A stretch of DNA of 64,000 nt, from contig JAGYIY010000001.1 in assembly GCA_018402485.1 (NCBI GenBank), positions 776,001 through 840,000 on the forward strand. The letters are read 5' to 3'. The position numbers were made by a program, and so were the translations under genes. The first letter of the stretch is position 1, and each line of letters opens with the position of its first letter. The notes under the pieces are model-generated. The model did not search any database. It was not told the DNA's origin and was given only the letters and a program-made list of their open reading frames with translations. Positions 9,291 through 19,700 of this stretch are shown here, one piece after another. This DNA comes from Roseivirga sp. (GTDB taxonomy: Bacteria > Bacteroidota > Bacteroidia > Cytophagales > Cyclobacteriaceae).

Positions 9291-9832
9291 TAATTTTTAC
9301 TCATTTCTTCATCAAAAATGGCTCTGAATGCATCTCTATTGATCCTGATATTCTCCTTTGTTTTATCTTCAATAAGATCTGAGTAATCTGTAATCACGTC
9401 GTCGATGGAGAGTTCAATTGTCGTATAATAGTTATACATGCCAGTGGCTCTATCCATAGTGGTTTTGGAACAAATAGTTTTGACCTTTGTAAGGTTAAGT
9501 GTAGCCACCTGTCGTCCAATTTGCTCAGTTATTGATGTGAATTCCCCTTTCGTTCCTTCAGATACATTCGACGAGTATCTTTCAGAAACCACCTTGACTT
9601 TATTCTCAATATTTAAAGCTAATCGTTGTACCGCTTCAGCTTCTGCATCTTGCAGCGCACCGCTTGGGTTATTGGATATGCCTCTCCCAAAAGCTCTAAA
9701 ATAATTTTTATTTGATTGATATTCCTTGCCCTGACATGGAACATACACATCAACCTGTCCGGTTGGTGTTTTAATACTGCTGCACGATACAATAAAAAGG
9801 GCTAGTATTGATACATAGAGTAATTTTTTCAT
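9290..9832 (-). CDS. LPP20-family-like lipoprotein
   Basis: A 180-residue lipoprotein with lipobox LFIVSCSS near residue 17. The body contains the pattern of the LPP20 family: FRAFGRGISNNPSGALQDAEAEAVQRLALNI split over residues 46-76, then a long variable hairpin, and YTTIELSIDDVITDY near residue 140. Proteins with this fold occur in outer-membrane assemblies and surface structures, but no reaction is known. Its stop overlaps the start of the 502-residue barrel-like protein, suggesting both are made together and perhaps form one envelope complex. Confidence 0.8.
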   Translation of the reverse strand: MKKLLYVSILALFIVSCSSIKTPTGQVDVYVPCQGKEYQSNKNYFRAFGRGISNNPSGALQDAEAEAVQRLALNIENKVKVVSERYSSNVSEGTKGEFTSITEQIGRQVATLNLTKVKTICSKTTMDRATGMYNYYTTIELSIDDVITDYSDLIEDKTKENIRINRDAFRAIFDEEMSKN

Positions 9833-9993
9833 ATACTTTCAATTTAGATGATTTAAAGTAATGATTAATTCTTTCTTTAAAAAAAGGAAATTAGGTAAAA
9901 ATGTAGTTACATATTTTTACTTAACCATTGGTCACCATATGCGAAAGCCTCATAGATTAGTACCATAAAGTTTTTCATATAATTCTGATTGCT

Positions 9994-12900
9994 TCAATAA
10001 TTAATGTAAAGCTCTCCTTTGATTTTTTTTAAATCTGTTTTTGTTTCAAACTGTAGATAGTAAAAATATATACCTGCTGGTAAAAGTTCATTTTGTTGAT
10101 TTTTTCCTTCAAAGTACTTTCCGTTTTGACCGTAATTATCGGCTTCATAAACGGTTTGCCCCCACCGATTAAAAATAACAAGTTTGTTTTTGGGATATAA
10201 TTTTATGTTAGATATGACTAATTTGTCGTTTAATCTGTCCCCATTTGGGGAGATGGCATTATGTACAATAACTTCACATACTGCAAGGCTTGGAATAACC
10301 TCCAAACGAGTTAAACTTTTACAGTCTGCTTTGTTATCATAGAGCGCAGCATAAAAGGCTACCCCCTTTTTTAAGGGTGTATCTTTTGAAAGAACTTCTC
10401 CTCCATTTGGGCTGTTATACCACTCCAAAGTGAATCCCTGCGTGTCTACTTCTATATCTGCCAATGTCGCTTCTTGGGCTATGCAGAATACTAAATCAGA
10501 TGTAATCAAAGAGGGTGTTGGTACAGCATTGATTATTACCTCGACCTCCAGCCTCTGTAAACTTTCACAGCCATCTACAGTCTGTGTAGCATAAATCAAT
10601 TGCCCATCAGTAAGCGATACAGAATTATTCATTAGGGTGCCTCCATTTGCAGAGTCGTACCACTTGATATTTTCGCCTGTGGCTTTTAAATCTGATATCG
10701 TTGCCATATTGCAAAACGATTGCTCAGTATCACCTATTGGAGCAGTTGGAGCTGTAGCCTCAATGGTGATATATTCTCTACAAGTGATGCCATTGGTGGT
10801 AACATCTACCCAATACTCGGTAGTTTCAGTTGGACTTATCGAAATGGTTTTTGTAGTATCGTTTGTGGACCAAAGCACTTTATCAAAGGCTGTTGAATTT
10901 TTTATTTCGAAGAGTTCGAAAAATAAGTTGCCATAGTTATCACTGTAACGTGAATCTGTAAAACAAAACTCTTCTCTACCTCCCTCCCCTTTGAAATAAA
11001 AATAGTAATCTCCTTTTGAATTATAGACATCTGGGGAGGGTCTATGTGGAGAACTTCCCTTGCAAATACCACCATATCGACTCCAACCCCACCTTATTTC
11101 TGGAATTAATTGATTCTTATTAGTAGTATTAGGCAACCAATAAGCTGCATCTCGGGAGTCACCATTTGCCCCTCCCCAAGGTCCACCACTAACTTTTAAC
11201 ATATATTCAGTATCGACTGTAGTAATTGAGGTTGAATAATTAAAAGCATTGTTAAAATTCATAGTAAATGATTCAATAAATATTGTATCACCAATACTGT
11301 TAGTAGTTTCATTATCAATAGAAAGGGATACCCTATCCCCAGCACAGACTTTTGTAGCTGATGTTGTAATGGCTATATCCTGTATATCAACAGTTACTTT
11401 CAATCGATCTGTACTTTCACAACCATTAACGGTTTGTGAAGCATAAACCACTTGACTATCTGAAAGTGCTGCAGTAGCAGCTAATAAGTTCCCTTCTGTA
11501 GCCGCATCGTACCATTGGATATTTTCACCCGTAGCACCTAAGTCTGCTAGTATAGCCGCTATACAAAAGGTTTGCAGAGATTCACCCGTTGGAGCCGAAG
11601 GCGCTGTAACCTCAATGGTGATATACTCTCTACAAGTGACGCCGTTAGTGGTTACATCTACCCAATACTCGGTAGTTTCAGTTGGTTTTACAGAAATCGT
11701 TTCTGTGGTAGCTCCTGTGGACCAAATAATACTTGATTCATCGATAAAGCTTTGCTCGTAAATTGTAGGATCTATTTCCATGATAGGAACCATATTAGAA
11801 TAGCAAGAACCATTAGATGCATTATTACTAAGGTTATTCCAAGTATTATAGCCAAAGGAGCAACCTCTAATGATTTGAACATAAGGCTCTCCAAATGGTC
11901 CATTGTTGGGTTCTCCGGGTCTCCAATTAGTGTAAGCTATGTCAATACAATCCAACCATCTGAATTCACCTGATTCAGGATCTCGAAACATACCTATCCA
12001 AATGTTATTATTAGTGAGATTACTAACAAAACTATTTTCTTCTTCATTGTTTATACACACCAAATATCCTCCATTTTCACGCGCGATTCGTTCACCGTCC
12101 GTCCATGTTGTTGGTGAATTGTATACATAGTAGTAATGGCCGTTAAAGTACCCCCCATAAGTGAAGCCAGAAATTTCTTCACCAAATGGTATATCGGTTA
12201 AGGTTATATCCATATCGCAAATGGTAGGCTTTTGATAGTCAAGCGTAATTGTAACCTCTTCACCTGAACAAATCTTTGTGTCACTAGAAGTAATATGAAC
12301 ATCGGGAATGGCAATAGTTATGTCTAGTCGCTCTGTACTTTCACAACCATTAATGATTTGTGAAGCATAAACCACTTGACCATCTGAAAGCGCTGAGTTA
12401 GCATCTAATAAGTTGCCTTCAGTAGCTGCATCATACCATTGTATGTCTTCTCCAGTGGCCACTAAATCATCGACTTTGGGGGTAGTACAAAAGGTTTGCA
12501 GAGCGTCACCTTTTGGAGCTTTTGGAGCAGTCACATCAATGGTGATATATTCTCTACAAGTGACACCATTGGTGATAACATCTACCCAATACTTTGTAGT
12601 TTCAGTCGGGCTTACTGAAATGGTTTTTGTTGTTTCGCCAGTGGACCATAGATAAGCCGCGGGCTTAGCATTGAAAATACTTAAGACCTCATTGTCAGAA
12701 ACAGGTCTGTTCCAAACAATAATGTCATCCAATTTTCCTTTCCATTTATCATTACCACCGGTCTTTTGCCCTATATTGCCAGGTTCTTTGGAATAATCTA
12801 TTCCTCTTAATGCATCTAGCAATCCTTGATTGGTATTAGTACCACTATTAGCAAGCTGACCATCTATAAATAATGCTGAGGAACCGGTTGAAAAATCTGC

Positions 12901-13470
12901 CCTAAACAGGGCATGGTGCCAAGCCTCTGTTGGAACTGGGTTTACTCCACTCCATGCTCCTAAGCCACCTAATCCATTGCCAGGTGAAACGACATACCCA
13001 ATCTTACCATTTTGAACCATAAGATGAATACCCTTATTATTCTGATCTGTTTGACCTACATAAAACATTCTTGGGTTCGCATTATAACTACTGGTTAAAT
13101 AAAACCAGACCGAGACAGTTATCCCATCGGTGAAATTTATGTAGGATTCAGAAGTCTCAAAGGTCATTGACGAAGAGCCATCAAATGAATGTGCATTATT
13201 TGATGTACCATTTCTGTCAGCAGTGAGTGTTGCACCGCTATTTGTCAGCGTATTTCCATTTCCACTCTCGTCTTCAATATTCTCATTAAAGGGCCAATAA
13301 CTAACTAAGCCTTGTTGTGGTATGTCATTTATTGAAACACTAAGAATCGCTTCATTTTCAGTACAGATTTCGGTTTTGGTAGATTTAATTGAAAACCAGG
13401 AACAGTCATCACTAGCCTGAGAATAACCTACGATTGTAAGGAGCATGAAACAGATGAAAAATTTTTTCAT
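9994..13470 (-). CDS. Large T9SS-secreted protein with LamG-like and C-type lectin domains, CHU_C sorting domain
   Basis: A 1158-residue secreted protein. After a signal peptide (LLTIVGYSQAS), residues about 54-262 form a LamG/concanavalin-like domain (GLVSYWPFNENIEDESGNG, AWHHALFRADF, GKLDDIIVWNRPVSDNEV). Residues about 435-570 form a C-type-lectin-like domain containing WRPGEPNNGP near 515 (the EPN signature of mannose-type calcium sites) and a YNTWNNLSNN segment near 543. Three Ig-like modules of the type common in gliding-bacteria proteins follow the pattern LQTFC, GEDIQWYDAATEGNLL, VVYASQ, NGCES. The last 90 residues (AISPNGDRLNDKLVI, VIFNRWGQTVYE, LPAGIYFYYLQF) are a gliding-motility-associated C-terminal domain, which directs secretion by T9SS as a type B signal. 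It is divergent from the giant SprB-like gene. Likely role: surface carbohydrate binding or adhesion. Confidence 0.92.
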   Translation of the reverse strand: MKKFFICFMLLTIVGYSQASDDCSWFSIKSTKTEICTENEAILSVSINDIPQQGLVSYWPFNENIEDESGNGNTLTNSGATLTADRNGTSNNAHSFDGSSSMTFETSESYINFTDGITVSVWFYLTSSYNANPRMFYVGQTDQNNKGIHLMVQNGKIGYVVSPGNGLGGLGAWSGVNPVPTEAWHHALFRADFSTGSSALFIDGQLANSGTNTNQGLLDALRGIDYSKEPGNIGQKTGGNDKWKGKLDDIIVWNRPVSDNEVLSIFNAKPAAYLWSTGETTKTISVSPTETTKYWVDVITNGVTCREYITIDVTAPKAPKGDALQTFCTTPKVDDLVATGEDIQWYDAATEGNLLDANSALSDGQVVYASQIINGCESTERLDITIAIPDVHITSSDTKICSGEEVTITLDYQKPTICDMDITLTDIPFGEEISGFTYGGYFNGHYYYVYNSPTTWTDGERIARENGGYLVCINNEEENSFVSNLTNNNIWIGMFRDPESGEFRWLDCIDIAYTNWRPGEPNNGPFGEPYVQIIRGCSFGYNTWNNLSNNASNGSCYSNMVPIMEIDPTIYEQSFIDESSIIWSTGATTETISVKPTETTEYWVDVTTNGVTCREYITIEVTAPSAPTGESLQTFCIAAILADLGATGENIQWYDAATEGNLLAATAALSDSQVVYASQTVNGCESTDRLKVTVDIQDIAITTSATKVCAGDRVSLSIDNETTNSIGDTIFIESFTMNFNNAFNYSTSITTVDTEYMLKVSGGPWGGANGDSRDAAYWLPNTTNKNQLIPEIRWGWSRYGGICKGSSPHRPSPDVYNSKGDYYFYFKGEGGREEFCFTDSRYSDNYGNLFFELFEIKNSTAFDKVLWSTNDTTKTISISPTETTEYWVDVTTNGITCREYITIEATAPTAPIGDTEQSFCNMATISDLKATGENIKWYDSANGGTLMNNSVSLTDGQLIYATQTVDGCESLQRLEVEVIINAVPTPSLITSDLVFCIAQEATLADIEVDTQGFTLEWYNSPNGGEVLSKDTPLKKGVAFYAALYDNKADCKSLTRLEVIPSLAVCEVIVHNAISPNGDRLNDKLVISNIKLYPKNKLVIFNRWGQTVYEADNYGQNGKYFEGKNQQNELLPAGIYFYYLQFETKTDLKKIKGELYINY
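10520..12660 (-). repeat. Three dispersed near-identical DNA blocks encoding Ig-like modules
   Basis: Blocks near 10761-10860, 11613-11710 and 12537-12636 share most of their bases (each contains ctctacaagtga and acatctacccaatac), together with adjacent matching segments for the QWYDAATEGNLL part. They encode the same junction between consecutive modules (TEYWVDVTTNGVTCREYITI). Spacings are about 852 and 776 or 924 bases depending on pair, so the copies are separated by other domains. Confidence 0.8.
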
Positions 13471-13760
13471 TCTGGCGTTGGTTTAAAATGAATAAACTAG
13501 GAAAAATCGCAATTTTAATTTTCAAGGTTAATAAAACCAATAATGATCGTACAAATTCGATTGGCTTAACTAATTGACTGTTGCCTCTTGGAATTAAGAC
13601 ACATAATGAAAATTATTTTATAGCTTTACATTGTTTGAAATCACAACCAATTTAGTTGACTAAGCTAAATGAATAAAAGGTAATTAGGTAATCTGTGTAA
13701 TGTTACCGATTTTCCTTAAAATAAGAAGTCAAATCAATGGTTGTTTTATAACTTGGGCTC
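13471..13760. promoter_or_regulatory. Divergent AT-rich promoter region between two T9SS cargo genes
   Basis: This 290-base stretch lies head to head between the 1158-residue and 3747-residue cargo genes and should hold both promoters. It is strongly AT-rich. No convincing TAnnTTTG element or operator could be fixed, so only the position supports the call. Confidence 0.4.
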
Positions 13761-16700
13761 ATGACGTCGTGTATCAGATATTTGACAGTATTTTTTCTGT
13801 CATTTTTTTTGTTATCCATTCAAACTTTCGGGCAAGAAATTGAGCTTATATCATTCAAATCTGAAGGTAACTATTTTCCTGGGGGTTCTATTTCTATTTT
13901 ATTTGAGCCAAAAGGGGTTTTCCCAATTGACAATGTCTTTAAGTTGGAGCTGTCTGATGAAACAGGAGACTTTACCTCATCCACTGTTTTAGCCACAGCT
14001 GAGGAGTTTTTTATTCCGATTCTGAATGGAATTATTCCAGAAGGAACACCACAGGGTAATGCCTACAAGCTAAGAATAACTTACGATACACCTGAAGGAC
14101 CTAGGGATTTCTATGATATTCCGGATTCATTTTCTATTGCGGCTCCACCGTCATCCTTTGACATTCCTTTTATAGAACCATTACAGCAGGGTATTGATTT
14201 TTCTTGTCTGAATGATCCAAATTCAAATAATAATCGAACAAATTACTTTTTTGGTAGTTTGAAACAGGACTTTGAAGGTGCATTAGAGGATAGCTTAGAA
14301 ATTTATCCAGTGAATAACACTTGGGGAAATTCTGAAATAACCATGTATTCATTAAATGATCAGAACCAATGGGTTGCTCAAAACCTTGATATAGAAGAAC
14401 CCTTTGTGAATGTGGAATTGTTCTACATTCCTGAAAATACAGCTGTTGGTTATCATTTAATAGAATTTATCAAAGAAGTAGAGGGTAGAGTTTTAACCTA
14501 CAGCTTTCTTTTCAACTTTAATACGGGAAACGCAGGGTTTGCGAATTTAACGAATGAAAGTGTTTGTGTAGGTTCGGATGTAAGTTTTGAAGTAGCCTTA
14601 CAAGGCATAAGTAAAAATTATCCTGGTTCGTTATATACTATTGATTATGGAGATGGTTCTGATGAAGAAATTTATACCCATGCTCAATTGCTTGCAAACT
14701 CTGTTCTTTCTCATACTTTTGAGAATTCCAGTTGCAGTTCCGATGAGGCCGTAACTGATGATGACAATAAAAAGGGTTTCAAAGTAGAATTCTACCTTCA
14801 AAATAAAGGATTAAGTGGTATATGCGATGACTACAGCCGAAATGGAAGTATAAAAACCACAACTGTAAATACTAGTATTGCTCCTCAAGCAGATTTTTCT
14901 ACCGAACCGGTTATCTGTGAAAATACCGTATTAAGGGCTACAGACAATTCCTTAGCTGGTGAGTATGGCGAAGAGAGTTGCTTGACTGACTATTTGAAAG
15001 AGTGGTTTGTTACTCCTCCAGGAGGTAAAAAAGTACGTATTAATCCGGATAATGAAGTTTTTGCGCAATGGATTGATGATAATGGCGACTTACAAATCCC
15101 TGCTCAATCTGTGAATCCTGGTTGTTGGCAAATCGAATTACAAGTTAGTAATCCAAGTACTGCTGGTTGTGATGTCTCAGATAATATTATTAAAGAAGTC
15201 TCTGTAGAGCTAACACCCGAGCCTTCTTTCACTTTCGCTCCGTCGTCTCCAGTATGTGAAGGCACAGAGATCAATTTTACCAATACTTCAAACCTTGTTC
15301 AAAATAGCTCACTTGAATGCCAAAACCCAACCTATGAGTGGGAGTTAAGCCCAATAAATGGCACTCCAGCCACTTCTGATGGATATTCATATACGCAAGG
15401 AACAACATCAGAATCTATCGATCCTGTCATTCAGTTTACTCAAGCTGGAAGCTATAATGTTGTTCTTTCTATCACCAATAGTTGTGGTACGTTTTCTTCT
15501 GATCCACAACGCATTGATGTATCTGGTGCGCCGAACGTGCTTTTTGAGACAGATGAACTCGCGGCTTGTCAAAAAGAACCGGCATCATATGATTTAGACT
15601 TTAATGCTTCACCCCAAAGACCTACTTTTGGAACTCCTCCTTTTGAACCTGATGACTTATTGTGGGAAGTTTTTGAAGCTGATGAAGTGACGCCAACGCC
15701 ATCGGCTAATTATGAATTTGTTAGTCCAACTAATTCAGCAAGTCAATATCCAACCATTAGGTTCAAAGCATTTGGTGAGTATAAAGTGAAAGTGACCGCA
15801 AATAATAACTGTGATGCGCAGGATGCTTTTTTTACCTTTAACCTTAAGCAAGAACCTGAGATTACTAATACAGACTTAATTCAAACCATTTGTTCAGGCG
15901 AAACTACATCGGATATTAATTTAACTTCCAACATGGCAGGAAGTACATTCACATGGACAGTAGCTTCGGTGTCAGGCTTAAGTGGCTACATTGAAGATGG
16001 ATCCGGTTCAACAATTCCAGCAGCGACCATTTTGAACTCTACCAATGAACCCTTAGAATTGGTATATGAAGTAGTAGCCACAAATAACGGATGCGATAGT
16101 GAGATTAAGGAATTTAGAATAACCGTTAACCCTACTCCAGAGATAGAGGATATATCTGAGCAGGTATGTAGTGGAGATACCTTCACAGTGACTCCATTAG
16201 ATGGTGGAGGGGTTAGTAGTTCAGATATTGTACCAGCTGGTACGACCTACACCTGGACGGTTGTAGATAATCCTGCTGTAGATGGTGAGTCTGCTGAGTC
16301 AGGACAGACAGAGATTAGTCAGACCTTAATCAATACGACTAATGAGGCTCAAGATGTGATCTACACCGTTATACCTACATCTGGATCAGCGGGTAATTGT
16401 CAGGGTCAGCCATTTACGCTTACGGTAACAGTGAATCCTACTCCAGAGGTTGAGGCAACACCAGCTTCTCAGGAGATTTGTTCTGGGGATGAAACAGGCA
16501 TAGTGTTAACGACACCTACAACAGGGACAGAAGCAATAACATACAGTTGGACAGCAACAACAAGTAGCGCAGACATTACTGGCTTTACAGATCACGCTGA
16601 CAAAACCCTTGCAGAAATCAGACAGCTCTTAACCAACGATGGGACAAGTCCTGGTGTTGTGACCTATACAATTACCCCACATATCGGTAATTGTGTTGGA

Positions 16701-19700
16701 ACACCGATTGATGTTGCTGTGACAGTGAATCCTACTCCAGAGATAGAGGACATATCTGAGCAGGTATGTAGTGGAGATACCTTTACAGTGACTCCAGTAG
16801 ATGGCGGTGGGGATATAGTACCGCCTAATACGACCTACACCTGGACGGTTGTAGATAATCCTGCTGTAGATGGTGAGTCTGCTGAGACAACGGGTCAGAC
16901 AGAGATTAGTCAGACCTTAATCAATACGACTAATGAGGCTCAAGATGTGATATACACGGTTATACCTACATCTGGATCAGCGGGTAATTGCGAGGGTCAG
17001 CCTTTTACGCTTACGGTAACCGTGAATCCTACTCCAGAGGTAGAAGCAACACCAGCCTCTGAGGAGATTTGTTCTGGGGATGAAACAGGTATATTGTTAA
17101 CGACACCTACAACAGGGACAGAATCAATTACATACAGTTGGGTTGCAGCAATTACAACGGTACCAGATGGAGGAACGATTACAGGCTTCACAAATCAAAG
17201 TCCTAGTGCTTTGGATGAGATCAGACAACCCTTAACCAACGATGGTACAAGCCCTGGTGTTGTTACTTATACAATAACCCCACATATCGGTGATTGCGTT
17301 GGAACACCGATAGATGTTGCTGTGACAGTGAATCCATTTGGTCAGGTTGATCCTATTGTAGATCAAGTGGTGTGTAGTGGAGATGACACACAAGAAGTAG
17401 TGTTTACTACTCAAAATTCAGGAGGTACAACAAGTTACTCTTGGGTTATGGATACAGATATCGGTGCTGGATTGTCTGGCTCTGGTGATCTTCCAGCATT
17501 TACTACAGTGAATGCAACTAACGTACCAATAGTGGCTACCGTAACAGTAACGCCAACACTCAACAATGGCGGAGTAAGTTGTGCAGGGCCACCAGAAACT
17601 TTTACCATCACCGTTAACCCTACTCCAGAGATAGAGGATATATCTGAGCAGGTATGTAGTGGAGATACCTTCACAGTGACTCCATTAGATGGTGGAGGGG
17701 TTAGTAGTTCAGATATTGTACCAGCTGGTACGACCTACACCTGGACGGTTGTAGATAATCCTGCTGTAGATGGTGAGTCTGCTGAGTCAGGACAGACAGA
17801 GATTAGTCAGACCTTAATCAATACGACTAATGAGGCTCAAGATGTGATCTACACCGTTATACCTACATCTGGATCAGCGGGTAATTGTCAGGGTCAGCCT
17901 TTTACGCTTACGGTAACAGTGAATCCTACTCCAGAGGTAGAGGCAACACCAGCCTCTCAGGAGATTTGTTCTGGAGATGAAACAGGCATAGTGTTAACAA
18001 CACCTACCACAGGAACAGAACCGATTACATACAGTTGGGTAGCGGCAATAACCACATCGCCCAACGGCGGAACGATTACAGGCTTCTCCGACCAAAGTCC
18101 TAGCGCTCTAGATGAGATCAGACAACCTTTAACTAATAATGGGACAAGTCCTGGTGTTGTGACCTATACAATTACCCCACATATCGGTGATTGTGTTGGA
18201 ACACCGATTGATGTTGCGGTGACAGTAAATCCATCTGGTCAGGTTGATCCTATTGAAGATCAAGTGGTGTGTAATGGAGAGGAGACAGAAGAGGTGATAT
18301 TCACTACCCAAAAAGGAGGTACAACAAGTTATTCTTGGGAGATGGATATAGATATTGGTGCTGGATTGTCTGGCTCTGGTGATCTTCCAGCATTTACTGC
18401 AGTGAATGCGACTAACGCCCCAATAGTGGCTACAGTAACGGTAACCCTTACGCTTACAAATGGGGGAGGAGGCTGTGCAGGTCCACCAGAAACTTTTACC
18501 ATTACCGTGAATCCTACTCCAGAGGTAGAAGCAACACCAGCCTCTGAGGAGATTTGTTCTGGGGATGAAACAGGTATATTGTTAACGACACCTACAACAG
18601 GGACAGAATCAATTACATACAGTTGGGTTGCAGCAATTACAACGGTACCAGATGGAGGAACGATTACAGGCTTCACAAATCAAAGTCCTAGTGCTTTGGA
18701 TGAGATCAGACAACCCTTAACCAACGATGGTACAAGCCCTGGTGTTGTTACTTATACAATAACCCCACATATCGGTGATTGCGTTGGAACACCGATAGAT
18801 GTTGCTGTGACAGTGAATCCATCTGGTCAGGTTGATCCTATTGTAGATCAAGTGGTGTGTAGTGGAGATGACACACAAGAAGTAATATTCACTACTCAAA
18901 ATTCAGGAGGTACCACAAGTTATTCGTGGGTAATGGATACAGATATCGGTGCCGACCTGTCTGGCACGGGTAATCTTCCGGCGTTTACAACAGTGAATGC
19001 GACTAACGCTCCAATAGTGGCTACCGTAACAGTAACGCCAACACTCAACAATGGCGGAGTAAGTTGTGCAGGGCCACCAGAAACTTTTAGCATCACCGTT
19101 AACCCTACTCCAGAGATAGAAGATATATCTGAGCAGGTTTGTAATGGAGATATCTTCACAGTGAAACCAGTAAATGGTGAAGGGGGCAATCCAGACATAG
19201 TACCAGCAGGTACGACTTATATTTGGACAGTTGTAGATAATCCGAATGTAGATGGCGACGAGGATGAGTTAAACCCTCAGACAGAGATCAGTCAGGCACT
19301 GATTAATAACACGAATACACCTCAAGATGTGACTTACACGGTTACACCTAGATCGGGATCAGCGGGTAATTGCCAGGGTCAGCCTTTTACGCTTACGGTA
19401 ACCGTGAATCCTACTCCACAGGTAGAAGCAACACCAGCCTCTGAGGAGATTTGTTCTGGGGATGAAACAGGCATAGTGTTAACGACACCTACAACAGGGA
19501 CAGAAGCAATTACATACAGTTGGACAGCAACAACAAGTAGCGCAGATATCACAGGTTTAAAAGATCACACTGAGAGAACACTTTCAGAAATCAGACAGCT
19601 CTTAACCAACGATGGGACAAGTCCTGGTGTTGTGACCTATACAATTACCCCACATATCGGTAATTGTGTTGGAACACCGATAGATGTTGCTGTGACGGTG

